Position numbers and translations under genes: made by a program. Below, piece by piece: positions 26,978-34,139 of a stretch of DNA of 64,000 nucleotides. Numbering within the stretch: the stretch's first letter is position 1; each line of letters begins with the position of its first letter. Source of the DNA: Promethearchaeota archaeon (GTDB taxonomy: Archaea > Asgardarchaeota > Lokiarchaeia > Sigyniarchaeales > Promethearchaeaceae); NCBI GenBank assembly GCA_016933055.1, contig JAFGBS010000009.1:509590-573589 (forward strand). Direction: 5' to 3'. The notes beneath the pieces were generated by a model. The model saw only the letters and a program-made list of their open reading frames with translations, did no database searches and was not told the origin of the DNA.

Positions 26978-28411
26978 ATGAGTAATTCCGAAAAAAACAA
27001 TTCTTCCTTATTTGATGTACTTCTTATCCGATATGGAGAAATCGCGCTAAAATCCCAACAAGTGAGAAAAAGATTATTACGGAACTTAATAAGAAATATT
27101 CGTTTTCAATGTAAGAGGGATGGAATTAAATTCACACGATTATGGAGAGATCACGGATTTATTTATCTACACCCTGAACCTGAATCAATGGATGCTGCAA
27201 TTGAAACCTTGAAGAAGGTATTTGGAATTCATTCCATAAGTCCCTCAATATATGAACAAGGGGATTTTCAGGATGTTCAACGCATTGCTCTTGTATTAGC
27301 AAGGAAAATTCTATGTGAAAATTCCACCTTTGGCATACGTGCTAGAAGGACAGGAGATCATTCATTTTCCAGTGGAGATTTAGCTAATTCCATCGGGGCG
27401 CGTATTATTGAAGAATTGGGAGAAAGATTGAAGTTGAAAGTAAATCTAAGCAATCCAGACACGTGGATTCACATAAATGTGAGAGATAAAAATATTTTTG
27501 TATACACCGAAAGCATTGATACCCCATGGGAGGGAAATCCCTTAGAACCATTCGCATCGGGAGGTATATCCCTAATATCTGGTCACATTTCCGAATTTGT
27601 ATCCACCATGTTGACAATGCGAAGAGGAATGCATATTTTACCCATAATATTTTCCGAGAATCCCACAAAAGACGTATCTATCCATACCATCCTACAAAAA
27701 ATTAAAGAATACTTACCTATTCGATCATTATATTACTTTAAACTTGATATGGAGTCAATACTAGCAAGATTCAAAGACCTAGCGGAACAATTTCATTATT
27801 TTCCTTTACAGTATATTTTATATCGGAGATTCCGGATTTTATTAGGGGAGTGGATGGTAAATAACTCCAAATCTCTCTTTGAGTTATTGGATGCAATGCA
27901 TAGATTGGATTGGAAATCCAATATCGCCTCTTATATTAGTTCAAAACAGCAAAAAAGTCAAAATGCTGCCAAAAGACGAAAATTTATTGAATATGTGGCT
28001 ATTATAGAGGGAAACTTTCCATTTTCATATTATTCTCAAAAAATTCCGTTATTTAACCGAATTGAAAGTTCTCGTATTCCTATTTTCCGAGGTGCTATAG
28101 GCCTTTCTCAAGACGAAAATTGGAATAAGTTTCAACAGATCAGTGGCGATATTGAGGACCATTCGGAAATCTTATATGATTATCCCGAGATTTCAACATC
28201 TAAAGACGGAGTAACAACTAGTACTGGTAACATTAGTCATTATCCATTTAATCCCCATGTACGAGATGATTTACCAGATGAGGTCATCCAACATTTTGAG
28301 AAGATTTGGATTCGAATGGGAAATGAATTGAATCAGATCCTAAAGGATCTTGATTTATATGGTGAACCATCTATAGGATCTACAAAGCGTTTAAAACTCG
28401 TTCAATTGTAA
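26978..28411 (+). CDS. ThiI-like THUMP protein with an eroded PP-loop
   Basis: ThiI makes 4-thiouridine at U8 of tRNA. The protein has the ferredoxin-like N-terminal domain (LLIRYGEIALKSQQVRK), the THUMP domain (about 60-185) and then an AANH domain. The ATP-binding PP-loop, normally SGGIDSPVA, reads SGHISEFVS here (residues 204-212 of the longest frame), losing Gly, Asp and Ser. The following LTMRRGMHILPIIF keeps the family pattern. A C-terminal extension to about 480 residues has no rhodanese domain. ATG 26978 is preferred over GTG 26969 because GGGTGA lies just upstream. It is probably cotranscribed with the next gene, 17 bases away. Activity as a thiolase is doubtful. Confidence 0.8.
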   Translation: MSNSEKNNSSLFDVLLIRYGEIALKSQQVRKRLLRNLIRNIRFQCKRDGIKFTRLWRDHGFIYLHPEPESMDAAIETLKKVFGIHSISPSIYEQGDFQDVQRIALVLARKILCENSTFGIRARRTGDHSFSSGDLANSIGARIIEELGERLKLKVNLSNPDTWIHINVRDKNIFVYTESIDTPWEGNPLEPFASGGISLISGHISEFVSTMLTMRRGMHILPIIFSENPTKDVSIHTILQKIKEYLPIRSLYYFKLDMESILARFKDLAEQFHYFPLQYILYRRFRILLGEWMVNNSKSLFELLDAMHRLDWKSNIASYISSKQQKSQNAAKRRKFIEYVAIIEGNFPFSYYSQKIPLFNRIESSRIPIFRGAIGLSQDENWNKFQQISGDIEDHSEILYDYPEISTSKDGVTTSTGNISHYPFNPHVRDDLPDEVIQHFEKIWIRMGNELNQILKDLDLYGEPSIGSTKRLKLVQL

Positions 28412-28428
28412 TACCATGGTGATATCTA

Positions 28429-29223
28429 ATGAGGGATGAATCCAGTATCAAAGCGATTCTTATTGACATAGCTGGAACACTAGTTTATGGTGGTAAACCT
28501 ATTTCTGGCTCTATTGGTGTGATTAAGCATTTACGAACTCTTGGATTAAAATTGATTTTCGCAACAAATACTGATAGTCAAACACCGACTACCATTCATA
28601 GGGAATTAGTTGATTTGGGATTCGAAATCCTTCGAGAGGAAATATTTACTCCTATTATTGCGCTAAAAGAATTTTTAGAACGTCATCGAAATAAAAAAAT
28701 CTTCTTTTTGCTGTCAAAACAAACTAGAATGGAATTTGAGGATTACCTGGAACCGGTAGGGGATGAAATTCCACATTTTGTCGTCTTGGGGGACTTTCGG
28801 GATGATTGGAGATTAGAACGATTGGACAAAGCCTTTCAGTACGTGATAAATGGTGCACAACTATTGGGTACGCAAGGAAACCGATATTTCATCGATAACA
28901 ACAAGAATTTGCTACTCGATACGGGGAGTTTCGTACAAACTCTCGCTTACGCTGCAAATGTGACACCTCGTATATTTGGAAAACCAAACTTAAAATTCTT
29001 TGAAATGGCATTAAGAAGAATCGGAACCACTTCCTCAGAAACTCTCATTATCGGAGACGATATTGAAGCAGATATTAAAGGAGGAAAAGAGGCTGGATTA
29101 CATACTATTTTGGTTCGTACTGGGAAAGGAGCGAGCTATCAGTCTTCAATTGAAATGTATTCTGATACAATTCTCGACAGTATTGCTGATCTTCCTTTGG
29201 TGCTGGAGAAATCCCGGACATAA
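28429..29223 (+). CDS. HDHD2/LHPP-like HAD protein
   Basis: The 264-residue protein belongs to the HAD IIA (NagD-type) branch. Motif I is DIAGTLV, with Ala in place of the second Asp, as in human HDHD2 (DLSGTL) and LHPP (DISGVL). Motif II is FATNTDS and motif IV IGDDIEADI, with GKPNLKFFEMAL between. The sequence follows HDHD2 through its length as I recall it. Members are phosphatases of unclear substrate. A GGTGAT ribosome-binding site (28418-28423) five bases before the ATG decides the start. It follows the ThiI-like gene by 17 bases. Confidence 0.8.
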   Translation: MRDESSIKAILIDIAGTLVYGGKPISGSIGVIKHLRTLGLKLIFATNTDSQTPTTIHRELVDLGFEILREEIFTPIIALKEFLERHRNKKIFFLLSKQTRMEFEDYLEPVGDEIPHFVVLGDFRDDWRLERLDKAFQYVINGAQLLGTQGNRYFIDNNKNLLLDTGSFVQTLAYAANVTPRIFGKPNLKFFEMALRRIGTTSSETLIIGDDIEADIKGGKEAGLHTILVRTGKGASYQSSIEMYSDTILDSIADLPLVLEKSRT

Positions 29224-29351
29224 AAATTTACACAGTTTCAAAATTGTTTCATGTAAACCAAAATCTCTTGTGTATTCCATTTAAGCCCTCGAATTGAATA
29301 AAATTTTTATTTTTAGATGTATTCGAATTATTGCACACACAATAAACACAA

Positions 29352-29484
29352 CCCTCCATAACTCAGTTCGTAGAGTGCTCGGCTGTAGTAAAAACGCGTG
29401 TATGATCATCATCGAAATGAATATACGTCAGCTAGCATTGCAGTAACCGGGATGTCGCTGGTGCAAATCCGGCTGGAGGGACCA
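29352..29484 (+). tRNA. tRNA-Tyr (GTA) with a 57-base intron and encoded CCA
   Basis: Exon 1 is 29352-29388 and exon 2 is 29446-29484; the intron (29389-29445) lies after position 37. The acceptor stem CCCTCCA/TGGAGGG starts with C1-G72, the archaeal/eukaryal Tyr identity pair. The D stem is ACTC/GAGT, the anticodon stem CTCGG/CCGGG, the anticodon GTA is at 29385-29387, and the T stem GCTGG/CCGGC. Positions 32-35 (CTGT) pair with intron bases GCAG (29440-29443) to give the 4-bp helix of a bulge-helix-bulge, and a 7-bp hairpin lies inside the intron (CGTGTAT with ATATACG). Discriminator A73 and CCA are encoded. D-loop position 18 is C and T-loop position 55 is G, replacing the usual G18-U55. 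Confidence 0.93.
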
Positions 29485-29497
29485 TTTTTTTCTTTCT
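29485..29497 (+). terminator. T-rich tract after tRNA-Tyr
   Basis: A run of seven or eight T followed by CTTTCTTT starts right after the encoded CCA. T-rich tracts are the usual archaeal transcription terminators. It also overlaps the 3' flank of the convergent MGMT gene. Confidence 0.5.
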
Positions 29498-30043
29498 TTA
29501 AAACTTAAAAAATCGATCCATTCCTTTTCCTTTCATTTCTTGAACTAAAAGCTGTTTTTTTCGCGGATTATTAGCCATTCCTGCAAACTTACCCAATGTT
29601 CCATTACTTTTAATGACTCTATGACATGGAATTAGGGGGCCAAATCGGTTTTTCATCATAACATTACCCACAAACTGTGCAGCACGAGGAAATCCTGATT
29701 TTTCTGCTAAATCCCCGTAGGAAATGGTTTTTCCTGCGGGAACCTCCTTTAACAATGTTTTTAAGACCTTTATTTCCTTTTCCGTATATCCGCTAAAATC
29801 ATAATCTATATTTGGCACCTCGAAATTCGTCCCATTGGCAATTCCGTTTATCGCATCAATTATCGGATGGTTTTTTTCCTCTATCTCAATGGGTTCATTT
29901 ACTATTTGCTTGAAATGGTCAATAATTTTTTCTTTAGATTCTATCCCGTAACTCGTATAATAGAGTTTTTCATCATTAAGTAGGATACCTGAATATTGAG
30001 AATTGTGTTTTGAAATAATTGCTTTCATTACACCATCACTCAA
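29498..30043 (-). CDS. ogt: Methylated-DNA--protein-cysteine methyltransferase
   Basis: MGMT removes the methyl group from O6-methylguanine onto its own cysteine. The active site PCHRVIKSNG with the acceptor Cys, the helix-turn-helix segment ISYGDLAEKSGFPRAAQFVGN with the Arg finger, and the C-terminal KFAGMANNPRKKQLL block are all present. At 181 residues it includes a divergent N-terminal domain. It is a single gene, convergent with tRNA-Tyr. Confidence 0.92.
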   Translation of the reverse strand: MSDGVMKAIISKHNSQYSGILLNDEKLYYTSYGIESKEKIIDHFKQIVNEPIEIEEKNHPIIDAINGIANGTNFEVPNIDYDFSGYTEKEIKVLKTLLKEVPAGKTISYGDLAEKSGFPRAAQFVGNVMMKNRFGPLIPCHRVIKSNGTLGKFAGMANNPRKKQLLVQEMKGKGMDRFFKF

Positions 30044-30577
30044 TCATAATTGAATAAAAATTCTAGGTTATGGATGTGATTTAAGGATCTTAAAGGACAT
30101 CATTATCGATTCCAGAATTTGTGAATTTATCCACTTTTTCTAGTTAAAATCTATTCCGTTGAACCCAAAAATTATTTCACAGAGAACATAGTACTTAAGT
30201 ACGAAGGTCCATCAATTTTGTAATCCATCTCAGCCTTATTATGTATCACATTCGACTTTGTATCGCTACACGATTAGGATTCATGCTTAAGTGATGGCAC
30301 TGTGGACTTACCTCTTCTACATCTATACGGGTATTAAACTGCTATAAGTTCGCAAAAAGGGTCGAGTTTATACGTTTTCATGCAGTTTTACGATAGTTTT
30401 AAGTCAAACAGATGCAATTTACAATTTATCGGGTAGCATAGATTTTAATTAATCAACATCTATTCTACCCTTTAAAACGAATAGGTAAACACTTTAACGT
30501 AATACTATCATAAAACAGCGAGATACGTATAAATCAGAATCAAATTACGATCCAATATCACGATTGATAGGTTTGTC

Positions 30578-30611
30578 TATCCGAGGGTGGTCATAGACCA
30601 CCCGATGGATA
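30578..30611 (+). other. Stable GC-rich hairpin
   Basis: An 8-bp perfect stem GGGTGGTC/GACCACCC (30585-30592 and 30596-30603) closes an ATA loop. It is flanked by an outer 5-bp helix TATCC/GGATA (30578-30582 and 30607-30611) with a small GA/GAT internal loop. In such AT-rich DNA this is unlikely to be chance. A TATA-like box (TATAAA, around 30527-30533) lies about 50 bases upstream. It may be an RNA of its own or a regulatory element. Confidence 0.5.
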
Positions 30612-30655
30612 AGCGTAACAAAACCCAACAAAAAGGTAACAACTAAACATTTTTG

Positions 30656-30663
30656 CTTAAATA
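30656..30663 (+). promoter_or_regulatory. TATA-like box before the candidate ncRNA
   Basis: CTTAAATA sits 28-35 bases before the 9-bp closing stem of the candidate RNA at 30691. That is the spacing expected between an archaeal box A and the transcription start. No coding start follows it at that distance. Confidence 0.4.
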
Positions 30664-30690
30664 CCCGATCAACTCAAAGAACTTAAGTAA

Positions 30691-30800
30691 GAAGTGCGGG
30701 AACGTGGTCCAATTGGAAGAACCAAAGCCGAATGCGTAGCATGAGGTACCTATCCGATAGGATAGGTCCGATAGGATAGGCACCAAATTGACCGCACTTC
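30691..30800 (+). ncRNA. Candidate structured ncRNA with a 9-bp closing stem
   Basis: GAAGTGCGG (30691-30699) pairs perfectly with CCGCACTTC (30792-30800). An inner helix CAATTGG/CCAAATTG (30710-30716 with 30783-30790, one bulged A) continues the rod. Inside, ACCTATCC/GGATAGGT (30748-30755 and 30760-30767) makes an 8-bp stem around a GATA loop, and a 14-base unit TCCGATAGGATAGG occurs twice in tandem (30753-30780). No 5S rRNA, SRP, RNase P, tRNA or C/D-box consensus fits. The strand is chosen because a TATA-like box precedes this side. The identity is unknown. Confidence 0.45.
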
Positions 30801-30950
30801 GTACTATATACCCTCTGTTCACCTATCCAATAGAATAGATGGATATCACAGCATAGAATTTAACTATGTAAAGAAAATCAAGCTTTATTAAAAGAGAAGT
30901 AGATAGGAGATTGATTTATAATTAAATCATAAAAATTAAAGGTATATAAA

Positions 30951-31451
30951 ATGGCAAATAGCGGAAAAGTATTGGCTCTTATCGGTGGTATTTTAACTCT
31001 TTTGGGGACATTTTTGTTCTCACTAATGGGAGATCCTGTTTCTGGGGTATATGTTTACGGATGGAGTATGCTGAACATTGATGATGTATTTATTTCGGCG
31101 GCCTCTCTTCCTTTTGCAGATGGATGGATATGGTGGGTTATTGGTATTGTTGCAATTTTCTACTTTCTTTCCGGATTCATCCAGTTATTGGGAGTGAGAT
31201 CCAGAATTGCAGCATTATTAGGAGCATTAATCCCCCTAGCTGTAGCAGTATTTGTTGTTTTAGGATTTACTGGAGTATACATTGATATTGCTTTTATCAT
31301 AGCAATAGTGTTTTCTCGACCAGAACTAGCTACAGGTATCTTTCCTGTGAGTTTTGAATATTCCTTTATGGATCTTGGCTTAGGAGCAATTCTTATAGCT
31401 CTAGGGAGCTTGCTTGCTTTAATTAGTGTGTTCATGTCCCGTGAGGATTAA
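30951..31451 (+). CDS. Four-helix membrane protein
   Basis: The 166-residue protein has four hydrophobic segments at about 7-25, 62-80, 84-118 and 142-162. The first could act as an uncleaved signal anchor. It ends in a short MSRED tail. No motif identifies a family. The ATG follows an AT-rich leader and a TATA-like stretch at about 30918-30928. Confidence 0.65.
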   Translation: MANSGKVLALIGGILTLLGTFLFSLMGDPVSGVYVYGWSMLNIDDVFISAASLPFADGWIWWVIGIVAIFYFLSGFIQLLGVRSRIAALLGALIPLAVAVFVVLGFTGVYIDIAFIIAIVFSRPELATGIFPVSFEYSFMDLGLGAILIALGSLLALISVFMSRED

Positions 31452-31661
31452 ATTCTCAATCTTTTTTTTCTGTTTCTTTTTTAATATTCCTATTTTTACA
31501 TCTGCGATATTCCTAGGTTTAAAATGGACTTATAGATAAAAACTGTCACTTGAGTGATTGAATTATTTTCAAAAAATCTTCCAATCGATCACATATAAGT
31601 TGGAGCGCCATGGTTTTTATTTAAAGATTTTTCTAGAATAATAGGGGAGTTATTGATAAAA

Positions 31662-32294
31662 ATGCAGATTTTGAAAAAATTGCGTATTAAAAAGTTGCAC
31701 CGTAAACATGCAACAGAATACAATGTAAAACATTTTAGTAGGTTGGTAACCCGTGCTTGGAGAGAAGATCCGCTTATCAAAGGATTTATACCGAATGCAA
31801 AGGAAAGAAGGCACTTTTTATATGCGTACAAAAAATTCTTAGTGACATTGGGATTTTTGAAAGGAGAAATATATACAACTGATGATATGAATGGGGTTGC
31901 TGTGTGGTATCCCTCCACAAATTCCGATTTTGATTTAAAGGATTTAATTAAGGCAGACATTGGAGATATGATTCGGAATACGAATCTGCTACTACTTTTA
32001 AAATTACTTAGAATGAATAAATTGACAGGTAGAATGCATAAAAAACATGCTCCCTTCCCACATTGGTATTTGAGTCAAATTGCAGTGGATCCAAATACGC
32101 AAAATTCAGGATTGGGTAGTTTGTTACTTAAGCATAAATTTAATAATCCACAAAAATGGCCGATCTATCTAGATTGTTCAAATGAACGTGCACGGAAATT
32201 TTATGAGAAACACGGATTTAAAATGGTAGATAGTGCGAAATTGGATAAGAAACACATTCTATATGCAATGATTCGACATCCCGAGAATGCCTGA
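31662..32294 (+). CDS. GNAT-family N-acetyltransferase
   Basis: The acetyl-CoA-binding motif A is visible as QIAVDPNTQNSGLGSLLLK, and the C-terminal region ARKFYEKHGFKMVD is typical of GNAT enzymes. The N-terminus is basic (RIKKLHRKHA). I prefer ATG 31662 over the TTG at 31653, since a TATA-like TTTTATTTAAA (31612-31622) puts the transcript start just before it. The substrate is unknown. It stands alone between a membrane protein and a convergent GalM gene. Confidence 0.82.
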   Translation: MQILKKLRIKKLHRKHATEYNVKHFSRLVTRAWREDPLIKGFIPNAKERRHFLYAYKKFLVTLGFLKGEIYTTDDMNGVAVWYPSTNSDFDLKDLIKADIGDMIRNTNLLLLLKLLRMNKLTGRMHKKHAPFPHWYLSQIAVDPNTQNSGLGSLLLKHKFNNPQKWPIYLDCSNERARKFYEKHGFKMVDSAKLDKKHILYAMIRHPENA

Positions 32295-32325
32295 TGTCGG
32301 ATATTTCTACCTAAAAACCGAATTT

Positions 32326-33375
32326 TTATTTCATTACATTAAACAAGTGTCTTGTTCTATGTCTGTACACTTCATTAGGCTTTAATATAACCGATTCTCG
32401 AAATTTTAACATATTAATCGCATTTGGTACACGTTGGGTTTCAAGACATACAGCGTTATGTTTTTTGCATGGGGTACCGTAAGATGTTAGATGTTCCATA
32501 AAATTTCCTGTGTATACCTGCAAGCAAGGTTCAGACGTCTCTACTGTCATTTTTCGACCAGTTTTAGGAGAATAAAGCATTGTTGCAGGAAATACATCTA
32601 ATGCAGAATTTTCATAGAGATAATTTTCCAAGAAGAAATTATGATCTACATCTCCAAATCTCTTGAAAATAGTCTTGAAATCTTGTAATTTTGTTAAATT
32701 TATCGGAAATTCTTTAATCTCTCCGGTTGGGATAAGATCATCATTCACAACGCAATATTTTTTTGCATACAAAGCAATTTTCAAGTCATCAATCATTGTA
32801 TGCGTCCCATTCAAATTCCAATAGGTGTGATTTGTAAGATTCACAATAGTTTTCTTATCAGTAGTAGCATGGAATTCCCATTCCAAAACCATAGGACGGA
32901 TTCGATAAGATATCTTTGTTAGTAAATTGCCAGGATAGCCCTCTTCCCTCTCTTTACTAAGATATTGAAATGAGATTCGGATATCCTTATTTTTTATAAA
33001 AGTCTCTTCTTCGATATGCATCCACAATCTTTTATCAAATCCCTTGAAACCACCATGTAGTTGATGAATGTTCTTATAGTTTTTCGTTAGTTTATAGATT
33101 GTGCCATCTAATTCAAAATGACCATTTTGAATTCGATTGGTAACTCTTCCAATCGTTGCTCCCATATAACCGGGAGATTCGATATAGGTTTTCGGATCTT
33201 CATGCCCATATGTAATGGCATCAATCTTCCCTTTATTATCAGGGACTTGCACGGAAACAATGGATGCACCAAGTTCGCTAATCTCTACCTTAAATCCAGT
33301 ATTGGGATCTTCAACGATAAAAAGATGAACATCTTTATTTTCCAGGATACCCCATTTTTTTTTAATTAGTTTCAA
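32326..33375 (-). CDS. galM: Aldose 1-epimerase (mutarotase)
   Basis: Aldose 1-epimerase interconverts alpha and beta anomers of hexoses. The active-site His residues are in HQLHGG and NHTYWNL, and the catalytic Glu is in CLETQRVPNAIN. The GASIVSVQVPDNKG start and GRVTNRI block are typical. The length of 349 residues is normal. There are no sugar-pathway neighbours. Confidence 0.9.
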   Translation of the reverse strand: MKLIKKKWGILENKDVHLFIVEDPNTGFKVEISELGASIVSVQVPDNKGKIDAITYGHEDPKTYIESPGYMGATIGRVTNRIQNGHFELDGTIYKLTKNYKNIHQLHGGFKGFDKRLWMHIEEETFIKNKDIRISFQYLSKEREEGYPGNLLTKISYRIRPMVLEWEFHATTDKKTIVNLTNHTYWNLNGTHTMIDDLKIALYAKKYCVVNDDLIPTGEIKEFPINLTKLQDFKTIFKRFGDVDHNFFLENYLYENSALDVFPATMLYSPKTGRKMTVETSEPCLQVYTGNFMEHLTSYGTPCKKHNAVCLETQRVPNAINMLKFRESVILKPNEVYRHRTRHLFNVMK

Positions 33376-33557
33376 GTTAACACCTTAACAAGTTTTGATA
33401 TTATAAAGATAAATTATCTGGAAAACCGAATAAAAATTGCGATCGAGATAGTTATCTCAAAAATGTGTTTATGTGAATGTGGGGGCGAGATCTCTAAACA
33501 CCTAATAATGAAATACATAGCGATAATAAGGTCGAGAACCTAAAATTTTTATATGAA

Positions 33558-34139
33558 TTGGAATGGAAAATTATCATGAGAAAGCATCAATACGGAAGAT
33601 TTATGATTGAATTAGCAAAAGGAGATATAAGCAATTTGCGAGTTGATGCAATAGTCAATGCTGCTAATACTCAACTAGTTTTAGGTTCTGGGGTCGCTGG
33701 AGCAATTCGTCGAAATGGGGGTCCAAAAATCCAAATCGAATGCAATGAGCTTGCACCAATCAATACCGGAGAAGCCGTAGTAACTAGTGGGGGAAAATTA
33801 ATGGCAAAATATGTGATACATGCAGTAGGGCCTATTTATCATCAATATACACCCCATAAAGCGGAAGAATTACTAAAAGATGCAGTGTTAAACTCGCTAA
33901 ATTTTATACGATTAAAAAAATTAAATACCATTGCTTTACCCGCAATTTCTGCGGGTGTCTACGGATTTCCTGCAGCAAAGTGTGCTGAAGTAATGTTTTC
34001 TGCCGTATTTGACTATATCGAAAAATATAGCGACACTAGCAGCAACAGATTAGTAAAAATCATTTTTTGTCTATATGATCAAACAATGTATAATATATTT
34101 GATGAGGAATTTGAAATAAGGATAGAAAAGGAATTATAA
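33558..34139 (+). CDS. Macro-domain protein (ADP-ribose binding/hydrolysing)
   Basis: The 193-residue protein is one macro domain of the MacroD/YmdB type: AKGDISNLRVDAIVNAANTQL, the GSGVAGAIRRNGG loop, GEAVVTSGGKL, YVIHAVGP and ALPAISAGVYGFP, which bind ADP-ribose. Such enzymes remove ADP-ribose from proteins or hydrolyse O-acetyl-ADP-ribose, the product of Sir2-type deacetylases. A Sir2 gene is at 48894. ATG 33576 is an alternative start. Its 3' end overlaps the convergent 910-residue protein by six bases. Confidence 0.9.
   Translation: MEWKIIMRKHQYGRFMIELAKGDISNLRVDAIVNAANTQLVLGSGVAGAIRRNGGPKIQIECNELAPINTGEAVVTSGGKLMAKYVIHAVGPIYHQYTPHKAEELLKDAVLNSLNFIRLKKLNTIALPAISAGVYGFPAAKCAEVMFSAVFDYIEKYSDTSSNRLVKIIFCLYDQTMYNIFDEEFEIRIEKEL

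Larger units (their letters stand above)
30044..30950. other. 907-base gene-free stretch with structured elements
   Basis: No frame longer than about 60 codons that looks coding is seen here. The right half (30520-30850) is full of short inverted repeats built on TATCC and GGATA and is described in separate entries. The left half is AT-rich with no recognised gene. The first part probably holds the MGMT promoter. Confidence 0.5.

Noticed and set aside
30753..30780. CRISPR array
   Set aside because: There are only two 14-base units directly in tandem without spacers, and no cas genes.
30691..30800. 5S rRNA or a second intron-containing tRNA
   Set aside because: The closing stem and size are reminiscent of 5S, but the conserved CCGAAC loop is absent, and no D-arm, T-arm or anticodon arm can be drawn.
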